Assembly: GCA_024276775.1 (NCBI GenBank)
Contig: JAJRWO010000104.1
Location: 1-6,938 of the forward strand
DNA from: Gammaproteobacteria bacterium
Lineage (GTDB): Bacteria > Pseudomonadota > Gammaproteobacteria > Tenderiales > Tenderiaceae
Direction: 5' to 3'
DNA: 6,938 nucleotides
Shown here: piece after piece, positions 1-6,555 of the stretch
How the letters are laid out: each line of letters begins with the position of its first letter
How positions within the stretch are numbered: position 1 is the stretch's first letter
Notes under the pieces: model-generated
The model's input: the letters and a program-made list of their open reading frames with translations, nothing else
What the model was told of the DNA's origin: nothing
The model's database searches: none
Position numbers and translations under genes: made by a program

Positions 1-375
1 CAGGCAAAGGCGTTAAGTCTGTCGCTGGATGGGCAGACCTTGCCACTGAAGCTGCGGGCCATTATCCCAATCGTGGATACTCAGAATGGCACCCAGGAGG
101 TTCGGCTTGGCTTTGTTGCGCAAACGGCCATCGTGGGCAGCAGTGGGCGGCTGGTCTGGCAACACCCTGATGCCCACCTACCCGCTGATCTATTGCTGCG
201 CAGGGGGGGGGTGTTAGGGGTGTTTGTAGCAGAACAGGGTCTGGCTCGATTTATACCATTGCCGTCCGCTCAGGAGGGGCGTAGTGTGCGACTGGATACT
301 TTACCTGCCGATGCCCAGTTGATTGTTGATGGTCGCTTTAGTTTGCAGCCTGATGACGTAATCGAGCTTGAGTAG
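1..375 (+). CDS. RND efflux periplasmic adaptor (membrane fusion protein), 3' part only
   Basis: The reading frame is open from the first base of the window and ends at TAG 373-375, so this is the C-terminal part (124 codons) of a gene that begins upstream. A TTG at 40 opens the same frame but is not a credible start, because the coding sequence continues 5' of it. The fragment reads as the beta-barrel and membrane-proximal end of an RND adaptor: segments such as LGVFVAEQGLARFIPL and a closing VDGRFSLQPDDVIELE match the usual adaptor pattern of a '.GVFVV..G.ARF.P' strand followed by 'V..G...L.DGD.V'. Such proteins are anchored in the inner membrane and link the permease to an outer-membrane channel. 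The permease gene follows 112 bp downstream on the same strand, which supports the call. A run of nine G (203-211) lies in the coding sequence without breaking the frame. The lipoyl and hairpin domains are outside the window, so the substrate class cannot be judged. Confidence 0.82.
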   Translation, partial: QAKALSLSLDGQTLPLKLRAIIPIVDTQNGTQEVRLGFVAQTAIVGSSGRLVWQHPDAHLPADLLLRRGGVLGVFVAEQGLARFIPLPSAQEGRSVRLDTLPADAQLIVDGRFSLQPDDVIELE

Positions 376-487
376 CCGCTATCCTGGCCCCCTCAATTGA
401 CCGTTCCATGCCTAATGTCAGGTTATTGATATGAATAATATTGAAAACAATTTGTCCCTCATCCCGCCCAACTGAGATTCCAGGATT

Positions 488-3400
488 ATGTTGCAACGCT
501 TCCTGACCAATCATGTATTGGCTAATCTTACCTTTGCCATCGTGGTGGTAATGGGCCTCATTTCCTATTTACAAATGCCGCGGGAACAAGATCCAGAGAT
601 TAATTTTAATTGGATTAGCATTAGTACCGTTATGTCGGGCGCTTCGGCAGAGGATATGGAAAAGTTGGTCACTGACCCACTGGAGAAAGCGGTTGCTAAA
701 ATTTCGGATGTGCGATTTGTGCAAAGCAGATCGCGGGAGAGTGTCTCTGATATCACTGTTCGTTTTGATGATATTGATGATCGCACTTTCGATAAACGTA
801 TGAATGATCTGCGCCGGGAAATTCAAAATAAGGCTAATACTGAACTGCCAGACGAAGCTGATGACCCGTTCATTTTTGAAATCACTTCCAGCAACTCTTT
901 TCCCACTGCACTGCTTATTTTGAGTGGCCAGGCGGATGACGAAGTGTTACGCAGTCACGCCAAGAGTATCAAGCAGGATATTGAACGGATTAAAGGCGTT
1001 GATGGTGTGGGTGCAGCAGCGCTTCATGCGCCTGAATTACTGATTGAGTTTCAACCGGAAAAACTACAAGCCTACGGGGTATCTGCTGCAACAATGGCAG
1101 ATACCATCCGTAGTAGCTTTCGCGATACCTCTGCTGGGGTGATGGCTCTGGAGGGGCAAGAATGGTTAGTGCGCGTGCTGGGTACCAATATTGATCCGGA
1201 CTATATTGCCAATTTGCCAGTGCTCGCCACTCAAGGTGAAGTGCCTATTGGCACGTTAGCCAAGGTCAGTCGGGCGCGCGCGGAAGCGAAACAATTGGTC
1301 CGTTACAATGGCACCCCCGCCGTGATGTTTTCGGTCACCAAAAAAAGTTACACCAATACTCTGGAACTTGTGGAACGGCTGGATGAATATATTGGTGTGA
1401 CCAATCAGGTCATCAATCACCGTGGTGTTGAATTGACGTTGCTGGATGACCAGACCATTCCCACACGCAAAGCCTTGAGTGTTATGCAGACTAACGCATT
1501 GGTTGGCTTGTTGTTGGTCATCCTGGTGACTTGGATTTTTCTCGGTTCCCGGATTGCTTTTTTTATTGGCATCGGTATTCCGTTTACGCTGGCGGGAACT
1601 TTTTGGGTGCTTAATCTAACCGGCTCCACCGTTAATGTTTCAGTGCTGCTGGGCTTGGTTTTGGTGCTGGGAATGTTGGTGGATGATGCCGTGGTGGTGG
1701 TGGAATCAATTTATTATCGTATTCAACGGGGCATGGACTCGTTGCAGGCTGCTCAGGAAGCATTGGTAGAAGTGTTTTCTCCCGTAACAACGGCAATTAT
1801 TACCACCATGGCAGCTTTTTTACCGTTGATGTTGTTGCCGGGCATTCTTGGCGATTTTATGTTTGTGATTCCGTTTGTGGTCACCATCGCTTTGGCGATT
1901 TCATTACTGGAGGCTTATTGGATGTTGCCGGTACATATTGTCGCCGCCAAGGTGAATTTCAATAAACCCTCCAAGGCTCACCAGTGCCGGGTCAAATTTA
2001 CCCGCTGGCTACGGATTAAATATAGTTTGTTGTTGATCAAGGTATTGCGCCGTCCTGGTCGCTCCTTGGTTGGCGTGATGTTGATCTTATCAGCGGCAGT
2101 GGGGGTATTTTTTAGTGACATGGTGCGGGTGCAGTTTTTTGCCTTCGATCCAGTGCGTCTTTATTACATCAACGTCACCATGCCGCCAGGGACGCCTCTG
2201 GAACAAACCATGGCAACGCTAATGGACCTTGAAAGCAAAGCGAAACAACACTTGAAAGCAGGTGAGGCGAGAGGGGTTGCCTCAGCCGCTGGACAATTGT
2301 TTACAGAAACAGAAGCATTTTTTGGCGATCGTTACGGTCAGATGACGATCAGTCTGTTACCTCGAAAAAAAGACATGCGTAATGTTGGCGAAATAGTGGA
2401 ATCCATGCGCATGGATGTGATGAATACCAATGGGCCAGATAGCATTACCTTTTTAGTGCTGTCGGGTGGCCCACCCACTGAAAAACCCATCATGGTAAAA
2501 GTGCGGGGTGATGAGTTCGAACAAATCCGCGAAGCGACGGATAAGCTGTCGGCATTTCTGGCCACTATTTCCGCAGTACACGACATTTTTGATGACGATA
2601 GTGCTGGAAAACAAGAGCTACGTTTTACCCTGAATCAGGATGCCATTAGGCGGGCAGGGCTTGCTCCCAACGAAGTGAGCCGCAATATTCGGTTGCTATT
2701 TGATGGTGAGGTTGTGGCCTCGATGCAGCATCTAGGGGAAAAAATTGAAGTGCGCTTGCAAGCCGCCAATAACCGCTATCAGGATATTAGCCAACTGTTG
2801 CAAACGCCGTTGGCATTGCCCCAGGGAGGGCATATACCTCTGGGGCAGTTGGTTGTAGCAGAGGTTGCGCGTGGCAAAGCCAATATCCGCCACTACAACT
2901 TTCGTCGCGCGATTACTCTGCAAGCTGATCTGGATAAACAGCAGATGAATACTCTGGAAGCGAACAAACTGCTAAAACAAGAGTGGCAACGCATTCGCAG
3001 TGATTATCCCGGCGTGAATTTAGACTTCACCGGTGAAATGGAAGATATCCAGGAAAGTATTGATGCGCTATCCATATTAATGTTGTTTGGCTTGGGTTTG
3101 ATCTATTTGATTTTGGGTACCCAGTTTCGTAGTTATTTTCAACCGTTTATGATATTAGCCACCGTGCCGATGGCGTTTGCCGGTGTGACTTTTGGTTTGC
3201 TAGTCACCCAGAATCCGTTAAGTCTTTATACACTTTACGGCGTGGTGGCTCTGGCAGGGATTGCCGTTAACTCTGCCATTGTCATGATAGACGCGGCCAA
3301 CAATCGCTTGCGCAGTGGTATGAGTGTTTTGCATGCGTCAGTTTATGCTGCTCGTCGTCGGGTAATTCCCGTGATTATCACCTCTCTGACGACTATCGCC

Positions 3401-3571
3401 GGGTTATTTTCATTGGCAACAGGATTGGGGGGAGATTCGCTATTATGGGGGCCTGTGGCATCAGCCATCGTCTGGGGGCTGGGTTTTTCAACGGTGCTGT
3501 CGCTATTTGTCATCCCGTTGTTATATCGGACGTTTATGGGGCGCAGTCATTTGAATACTAACCGTTCATAG
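488..3571 (+). CDS. RND efflux transporter permease, AcrB/HAE1-type
   Basis: This complete 1027-residue gene has the usual length for an RND permease, an inner-membrane proton antiporter that passes substrates to a periplasmic adaptor and outer-membrane channel. Visible architecture is TM1 at about residues 11-28, a periplasmic porter domain to about 330, a TM2-TM6 block at about 335-485, TM7 at about 527-545, a second porter domain to about 855, and TM8-TM12 at about 860-1015. TM4 carries the acidic pair D399-D400 in GMLVDDAVVVVES, the proton-relay aspartates of this family. In TM10 the position of the AcrB relay lysine reads N928 (GIAVNSAIVMID), a variant I associate with other HAE1 subgroups. 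The N-terminus MLQRFLTNHVLANL is typical, which supports the ATG at 488. The only Shine-Dalgarno-like AGGA (482-485) sits just 2 nt before it, so initiation may be weak or coupled. The adaptor gene upstream is its likely partner. Substrate is not predictable from sequence. Confidence 0.93.
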   Translation: MLQRFLTNHVLANLTFAIVVVMGLISYLQMPREQDPEINFNWISISTVMSGASAEDMEKLVTDPLEKAVAKISDVRFVQSRSRESVSDITVRFDDIDDRTFDKRMNDLRREIQNKANTELPDEADDPFIFEITSSNSFPTALLILSGQADDEVLRSHAKSIKQDIERIKGVDGVGAAALHAPELLIEFQPEKLQAYGVSAATMADTIRSSFRDTSAGVMALEGQEWLVRVLGTNIDPDYIANLPVLATQGEVPIGTLAKVSRARAEAKQLVRYNGTPAVMFSVTKKSYTNTLELVERLDEYIGVTNQVINHRGVELTLLDDQTIPTRKALSVMQTNALVGLLLVILVTWIFLGSRIAFFIGIGIPFTLAGTFWVLNLTGSTVNVSVLLGLVLVLGMLVDDAVVVVESIYYRIQRGMDSLQAAQEALVEVFSPVTTAIITTMAAFLPLMLLPGILGDFMFVIPFVVTIALAISLLEAYWMLPVHIVAAKVNFNKPSKAHQCRVKFTRWLRIKYSLLLIKVLRRPGRSLVGVMLILSAAVGVFFSDMVRVQFFAFDPVRLYYINVTMPPGTPLEQTMATLMDLESKAKQHLKAGEARGVASAAGQLFTETEAFFGDRYGQMTISLLPRKKDMRNVGEIVESMRMDVMNTNGPDSITFLVLSGGPPTEKPIMVKVRGDEFEQIREATDKLSAFLATISAVHDIFDDDSAGKQELRFTLNQDAIRRAGLAPNEVSRNIRLLFDGEVVASMQHLGEKIEVRLQAANNRYQDISQLLQTPLALPQGGHIPLGQLVVAEVARGKANIRHYNFRRAITLQADLDKQQMNTLEANKLLKQEWQRIRSDYPGVNLDFTGEMEDIQESIDALSILMLFGLGLIYLILGTQFRSYFQPFMILATVPMAFAGVTFGLLVTQNPLSLYTLYGVVALAGIAVNSAIVMIDAANNRLRSGMSVLHASVYAARRRVIPVIITSLTTIAGLFSLATGLGGDSLLWGPVASAIVWGLGFSTVLSLFVIPLLYRTFMGRSHLNTNRS

Positions 3572-3694
3572 GCTGTGTTTATAAAGGCAAGGTGATATGA
3601 AAGCACAGCTTATCATCCACAAGATGGTCATGAGATTTTTCATCAGGTCATGCAAATCAATCGCTTGCACATCTTTTTCTGCGGCCGAGTGATT

Positions 3695-3725
3695 TTTCCA
3701 GGTTTCAGGGATTTTAGAGTATAAT
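3695..3725 (+). promoter_or_regulatory. Probable sigma-70 promoter for rhlE
   Basis: A perfect TATAAT lies at 3720-3725. The best upstream hexamer is TTTCCA (3695-3700), which matches four of six -35 bases but leaves a long 19-bp spacer, so the -35 element is weak. Transcription starting near 3732 would give a leader of about 75 nt before the rhlE ATG. The position, in the spacer between the pump gene and rhlE, implies that rhlE is transcribed independently of the efflux operon. Confidence 0.5.
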
Positions 3726-3746
3726 CACGCCAGTTTTATTCCTTCT

Positions 3747-3782
3747 TTAGGCCTGCATCCCTACTTTTAGGTGATTAGGCCT
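3747..3782 (+). repeat. Two TTAGGCCT copies in the rhlE leader, able to pair
   Basis: TTAGGCCT occurs at 3747-3754 and again at 3775-3782. Because AGGCCT is its own reverse complement, the two copies can also form a 6-bp stem with a 22-nt loop. The element sits in the predicted untranslated leader, ending 10 nt before the ribosome-binding site. It could be a protein-binding pair of sites or an RNA hairpin influencing translation; the sequence does not say which. Confidence 0.4.
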
Positions 3783-3792
3783 CGTTATTTTT

Positions 3793-3797
3793 AAGAG
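3793..3797 (+). promoter_or_regulatory. Ribosome-binding site that decides the rhlE start
   Basis: AAGAG lies 9 nt before the ATG at 3807. A TTG two codons upstream (3801) is in the same frame but would leave only 3 nt between this site and the start. The ATG also gives MSFSSLGLSELLLRAV, the standard RhlE N-terminus. The ATG is therefore preferred. Confidence 0.65.
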
Positions 3798-3806
3798 TAT
3801 TTGTTA

Positions 3807-5189
3807 ATGAGCTTTTCTTCCCTCGGTTTGTCCGAACTTCTTTTGCGTGCAGTAAGGGAAAAGGGTTACGACACCCCTTCACCCATTCAGGAACAGGCCA
3901 TTCCAGCCGTATTGTCAGGTCAGGATGTGATGGCGGCAGCGCAGACAGGTACGGGTAAGACCGCTGGTTTTACCTTGCCCTTGTTGCAGCGTTTGCTGGA
4001 TGGTCCCAAGGTTAAACCGAATCAGGCCCGTGCCTTGGTGCTAACGCCAACCCGTGAGTTGGCCGCACAGGTAGGAGAAAGCGTGGCTATTTACGGCAAA
4101 CACCTGGCTTTGCGTTCGGACATTGTTTATGGCGGCGTCAAAGTTAATCCGCAAATGCAGCGCCTGCGAGGCGGTGTGGATGTGTTGATTGCCACCCCTG
4201 GGCGTTTGATGGATCTTCATAACCAGAATGCGATCAAATTTGATCAGTTAGAAATTTTGGTACTGGATGAAGCTGACCGGATGTTGGACATGGGCTTTAT
4301 TCGTGACATTCGCAAAATCATCGCTTTACTGCCAGAGCAGCGTCAGACCCTGTTGTTTTCGGCAACCTTCTCAAATGAGATTCGCAGCCTGAGCAGGGGG
4401 ATGCTGAATAATCCGGTTGAGGTAGAGGTTAGTCCCCGCAACACCACGGCTGAAAAGGTAAAACAGTCAATCTTTGAGGTGGACAAGAGCCAGAAAACAG
4501 CGCTGCTGACACACTTGATCAAAAATAATAGTTGGAATCAGGTACTGGTATTTTCGCGTACCAAGCATGGTGCCAATAAGCTGGTGAAAAAACTTGAGGG
4601 TGCTGGCATCGAAGCGGCGGCGATTCATGGTAACAAGAGTCAGGGTGCGCGTATGCGAGCCTTGGCTGATTTCAAGGCAAACAAGATCAGGGTGTTGGTG
4701 GCAACGGATATTGCCGCACGGGGTATCGATATCGCCGAGCTGCCACATGTCATCAACTTTGATCTGCCCAATGTGGCGGAAGATTATGTGCATCGTATTG
4801 GCCGTACTGCTCGTGCCGGGCGTGAAGGTGAGGCCATCTCACTGGTGAGCGCCGATGAAGTCGAGTTATTATCTGCTATCGAAAATCTGATTCGGCAGCA
4901 GTTGGTGCGCGAAGTGGAAGTGGGGTTTGTCCCCGGGCATCCTGTGCCATTGACCCGTTTGGGGCAGAAGCCGAAAGGTGGCCCGAAAAAACCGCAGCAG
5001 AATAAGCCTGGGCAACAAAAAGCTAGAGCCAAACCGGATGGCAGGGCAAGGTCTTCAAGGCCAAAATCGGCGAGTAAAAAACCACATCAGAATAAAGATA
5101 GGGATGGCAATGTGGCCCCTAAGCGTAACCCCCAGGCGGGCGCTAATGGTAATTCAGGAAAGCCACGTCGTCCGCGACGGCCAGAATAG
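3807..5189 (+). CDS. rhlE: ATP-dependent RNA helicase RhlE (DEAD-box)
   Basis: This 460-residue DEAD-box RNA helicase is a cytoplasmic enzyme that uses ATP to unwind short RNA duplexes; family members act in ribosome assembly and RNA turnover. The motifs appear in order: Q motif GYDTPSPIQ (20-28), Walker A AQTGTGKT (45-52), PTRELA (81-86), TPGR (130-133), DEAD (154-157), SAT (185-187), then in the second RecA-like domain VLVFSRTKHGANKL (about 246-259), ATDIAARGID (299-308) and HRIGRTARAGR (329-339). All catalytic motifs are intact. From about residue 385 the protein becomes a low-complexity tail rich in K, P, Q, R, N and G, ending PRRPRRPE. Such tails bind RNA nonspecifically and vary between orthologues. 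The early GYDTPSPIQ and overall length fit RhlE rather than SrmB, DeaD or DbpA. It has its own promoter and a hairpin terminator, so it is probably monocistronic. Confidence 0.92.
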   Translation: MSFSSLGLSELLLRAVREKGYDTPSPIQEQAIPAVLSGQDVMAAAQTGTGKTAGFTLPLLQRLLDGPKVKPNQARALVLTPTRELAAQVGESVAIYGKHLALRSDIVYGGVKVNPQMQRLRGGVDVLIATPGRLMDLHNQNAIKFDQLEILVLDEADRMLDMGFIRDIRKIIALLPEQRQTLLFSATFSNEIRSLSRGMLNNPVEVEVSPRNTTAEKVKQSIFEVDKSQKTALLTHLIKNNSWNQVLVFSRTKHGANKLVKKLEGAGIEAAAIHGNKSQGARMRALADFKANKIRVLVATDIAARGIDIAELPHVINFDLPNVAEDYVHRIGRTARAGREGEAISLVSADEVELLSAIENLIRQQLVREVEVGFVPGHPVPLTRLGQKPKGGPKKPQQNKPGQQKARAKPDGRARSSRPKSASKKPHQNKDRDGNVAPKRNPQAGANGNSGKPRRPRRPE

Positions 5190-5201
5190 TGATTGCAGGC
5201 A

Positions 5202-5225
5202 GGGCCGGGCTGCATTGCCCGGCCC
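5202..5225 (+). terminator. GC-rich hairpin after rhlE, probable terminator
   Basis: GGGCCGGGC (5202-5210) and GCCCGGCCC (5217-5225) form a perfect 9-bp stem around the 6-nt loop TGCATT, starting 12 nt after the rhlE stop. The T-rich stretch that should follow is poor and displaced (ATTTATGTTGTGGTTT), so this is either a weak intrinsic terminator or a 3' stability hairpin. Confidence 0.6.
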
Positions 5226-5249
5226 GGCCATTTATGTTGTGGTTTAGTC

Positions 5250-5410
5250 TTACTTGATTTTACAGGCACTCATTCCGAACAACATCAGCCCATCAGTAGC
5301 GGGACTGCGCCCATCGCGCCCCACCAACTTGTATATTACCCCGCACCGATGATGACGAGTCCGATCATAATTCTGAGGATTTTGTCGATGCTGTCTACAT
5401 TGTGTTTCAT
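5250..5410 (-). pseudogene. Broken YgaP-type/DUF2892 small membrane protein gene
   Basis: Read on the minus strand from ATG 5410-5408, the frame gives MKHNVDSIDKILRIMIGL followed by VIIGAG. This is the standard N-terminus of the DUF2892 (YgaP transmembrane-like) family of proteins of about 60-70 residues. A TAA (5338-5336) then interrupts it where a residue such as Tyr is expected, and the same frame resumes with YTSWWGAMGAVPLLMG, again family-like. After that the family C-terminus continues only in another frame, as LFGMSACKIK and a stop at 5252-5250. The usual CPLY segment between PLL.GLFG and the last cysteine is missing, so a small deletion accompanies the frame change. Two independent lesions in about 160 bp indicate a dead gene. 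The identification rests on my recall of the family pattern. The gene lies convergent with rhlE, and the rhlE hairpin falls just beyond its end. Confidence 0.72.
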
Positions 5411-5479
5411 CTTGTTTTGATTGTTTACAGCGTCAATATAGAAGAAAATCACTTAACGTCAGATCACATTCATATGTGT

Positions 5480-5497
5480 GTAAGCGCAAAGTAAACC
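5480..5497 (+). repeat. Candidate IS66 left inverted-repeat end
   Basis: GTAAGCGCAAAGTAAACC begins with GTAAGCG, the usual outer end of IS66-family elements, and lies on the correct side and at a plausible distance from the tnpA remnant. No matching reverse copy (ending CGCTTAC) occurs elsewhere in the window, so the call rests on similarity to the family end and on position. Confidence 0.45.
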
Positions 5498-5509
5498 TCA
5501 CTCTATTTT

Positions 5510-5531
5510 CCTGAACGATTTCCTGTTCAGG
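5510..5531. repeat. 7-bp inverted repeat inside the IS66 left end
   Basis: CCTGAAC (5510-5516) and GTTCAGG (5525-5531) are perfect reverse complements around an 8-nt loop. The repeat lies 12 bp inside the proposed IS end, where the tnpA promoter and control signals would be expected. It could be an operator or a hairpin limiting read-through transcription into the element; I have no evidence to choose. Confidence 0.4.
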
Positions 5532-5581
5532 CGCTGTATTCCAGCAAGAATATACTGATTAAAAAGGGTGTTTTATCGGCT

Positions 5582-5740
5582 GTGCAACCCGCTCGGTTTC
5601 AGCGGGTGCAGGTATTGGGAGCCAGCCCTGAAAGCCAGTGGCGGATTGGTTTGCCTAACGGTGTATCGGTAGCCTTTGTTGGCGAAGTGAATGCTGGATC
5701 ATTACGAACCATATTAAACGCTGTCGCTGAGCTTGAGTAA
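5582..5740 (+). pseudogene. tnpA: IS66 TnpA accessory protein, C-terminal remnant
   Basis: The frame reads VQPARFQRVQVLGA, then WRIGLPNGVSVAFVGEVNAG and SLRTILNAVAELE before TAA 5738-5740. The 'I.LPNG..V.F' strand followed by a short 'L..IL.A...L' helix is the closing pattern of IS66 TnpA. The N-terminal helix-turn-helix half is missing: the frame stays open back to 5495, but the upstream residues do not look like TnpA and no start codon with a ribosome-binding site is evident. The 3' end is intact, and its stop overlaps the tnpB start as TAATG. In intact elements TnpA assists TnpC; this piece should be non-functional. Confidence 0.7.
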
Positions 5741-5781
5741 TGCGCCCGGCGAATGACCTTCCAGAAGTTTACTTATGCCGG
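5740..5781 (+). pseudogene. tnpB: IS66 TnpB N-terminal remnant, about 14 codons
   Basis: The ATG at 5740 overlaps the tnpA stop (TAATG), the translational-coupling arrangement normal in IS66. It encodes MRPANDLPEVYLCR, resembling the start of TnpB, which usually continues with a 'P.D.RK...GL' stretch. Here the frame instead runs into DNA that encodes TnpC in another frame, so the deletion joint lies at about 5778-5785. Everything after the first 13-14 residues of TnpB is lost. Confidence 0.6.
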
Positions 5782-6071
5782 CACATACGCGAAAAAAGGG
5801 TGGGCGTAAGACGTTGCCCAAGGCCTTACCACGAGTAGAGGTGGTTTATGAATCCGGTGCTGCAGCACGCATCTGCCCGCACGATGGAGCCACTTTGGCC
5901 GAGATCGGCGAGGTCACTTCTGAACAGCTCGATATCATTCCGGCCAAGATCCAGGTGATCCGGCATATCCGCAAACAGTATGCGTGTAAATGTGGTCAGT
6001 GCATTCGCACAAAAATGGATTCAAAGCTTATGATTTCGCTGCAATGGTCTGCCAATGTCAAGCGCACATAA
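5775..6071 (+). pseudogene. tnpC: IS66 transposase TnpC, zinc-binding segment only
   Basis: The open frame of 98 residues corresponds to an internal part of TnpC, normally about 500 residues. HTRKKGGRKTLPKALPRVEV, then ICPHDG, EVTSEQLDIIPAKIQVIRHI and QYACKCGQC reproduce the linker and zinc-finger region that precedes the DDE domain. The finger ligands would be the CPHDG cysteine and the CKCGQC cluster. Similarity ends near CIRT (about 6015); the final 18 residues before TAA 6069-6071 look unrelated. The ATG at 5775 is an accident of the deletion joint and has no good ribosome-binding site. The N-terminal coiled part and the whole catalytic domain are missing, so no transposase activity is expected. 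Confidence 0.75.
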
Positions 6072-6086
6072 CTGCCGGTTAAGAGA

Positions 6087-6110
6087 AGTGTGGGTCTATA
6101 ATTCGACACT
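6087..6110 (+). promoter_or_regulatory. Probable cassette-borne promoter (-10 box within a dyad)
   Basis: A perfect TATAAT (6097-6102) lies 35 bp before the GFA gene start. The -35 region has no good match to TTGACA. AGTGT (6087-6091) and ACACT (6106-6110) form a 5-bp inverted repeat that straddles the -10 box, a position suited to a repressor site. Most integron cassettes lack a promoter, so this could make the gene independent of an integron Pc promoter. Confidence 0.45.
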
Positions 6111-6136
6111 CTATTCAAAAAAAGGTAAGTGTGAAA

Positions 6137-6553
6137 ATGAAAAAACATGTTGGAAAGTGTGCTTGTGAAAATATTGAGTATTGTTTTGAAGGAGATCCCA
6201 TTAATACCGCATTTTGTTACTGTCAAGAGTGTCAAAAACACACTGGTTCAGATAAATGGTTTGGTTTATGGGTACCAATAGAAAAGTTCAAATTTACAAA
6301 GGGTAAGCCATCAGTTTTTACTCGAATCGGTGACTCGGGTAAAGAGGTAAATCATAATTTTTGTAGTAATTGTGGTAGCACGTTGGCAATAGAAGTAATA
6401 GTGGGTAATTTCTATTCTGTGGCAGCATCGACATTAATTGAAAGTAGTTTCTCTCCAAATATGGCTATCTATGCTGCATCTGCTCCAAAATGGGCAATGT
6501 TCCCAGAAGGTGTGCCAAAATTTGACGTGTTACCACCTGGTCTGGGCGAATAA
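6137..6553 (+). CDS. GFA/CENP-V family zinc-binding protein
   Basis: The 138-residue product is a full-length single-domain member of the GFA (glutathione-dependent formaldehyde-activating/CENP-V) family. The zinc ligands are in the expected order: C8-x-C10 (KCACENI), C27-x-C29-x2-C32 (FCYCQEC) and C76-x2-C79 (FCSNCGS). The family was named after Gfa, reported to promote formation of S-hydroxymethylglutathione from glutathione and formaldehyde, but most members have no proven reaction, so the substrate here is open. The protein is probably cytoplasmic; no signal peptide or membrane segment is seen. Two in-frame starts are possible: GTG 6131, 5 nt after AAAGG (6121-6125), or ATG 6137, 11 nt after it. 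I prefer ATG because it gives a typical MKKHVGKC start, though the spacing favours GTG. Codon and base composition are AT-rich relative to the core genes, consistent with transfer on a cassette. The attC follows directly. Confidence 0.85.
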   Translation: MKKHVGKCACENIEYCFEGDPINTAFCYCQECQKHTGSDKWFGLWVPIEKFKFTKGKPSVFTRIGDSGKEVNHNFCSNCGSTLAIEVIVGNFYSVAASTLIESSFSPNMAIYAASAPKWAMFPEGVPKFDVLPPGLGE

Positions 6554-6555
6554 AT

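Larger units (their letters stand above)
5480..6015 (+). mobile_element. Internally deleted IS66-family insertion sequence relic
   Basis: Pieces of the three usual IS66 genes occur in the correct order and orientation in about 540 bp, whereas intact elements are about 2.5 kb. From left to right there are a left end beginning GTAAGCG, the C-terminal half of TnpA, the first 14 or so codons of TnpB joined in the TAATG overlap typical of the family, and a zinc-binding segment of TnpC. Most of tnpB, the start of tnpC and the whole catalytic DDE part of TnpC are absent. No right inverted repeat or target duplication could be found, so the right border near 6015 is only where TnpC similarity stops. 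The relic cannot encode its own transposition. Confidence 0.75.

Noticed and set aside
3597..3692. 31-codon ATG frame (MKAQLIIHKMVMRF...) after the permease gene, with AAAGG 9 nt upstream.
   Set aside because: The start context is good, but the residues resemble no family I know, and the frame runs up to the rhlE promoter region. Without homology it could easily be chance.
4594..5247. Additional frames inside rhlE on both strands (for example 4594-4848, 4978-5247 and 4467-4793 on the minus strand).
   Set aside because: All are shadows of the intact rhlE frame, whose motifs are unmistakable.
5193..5420. 75-codon + strand frame overlapping the rhlE hairpin.
   Set aside because: It is antisense to the DUF2892 pseudogene and includes the terminator hairpin; its residues do not look like a real protein.
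5511..5530. Possible LexA (SOS) box at the CTG...CAG palindrome.
   Set aside because: The half-sites are 14 bp apart, while the gammaproteobacterial LexA box needs CTG-N10-CAG.
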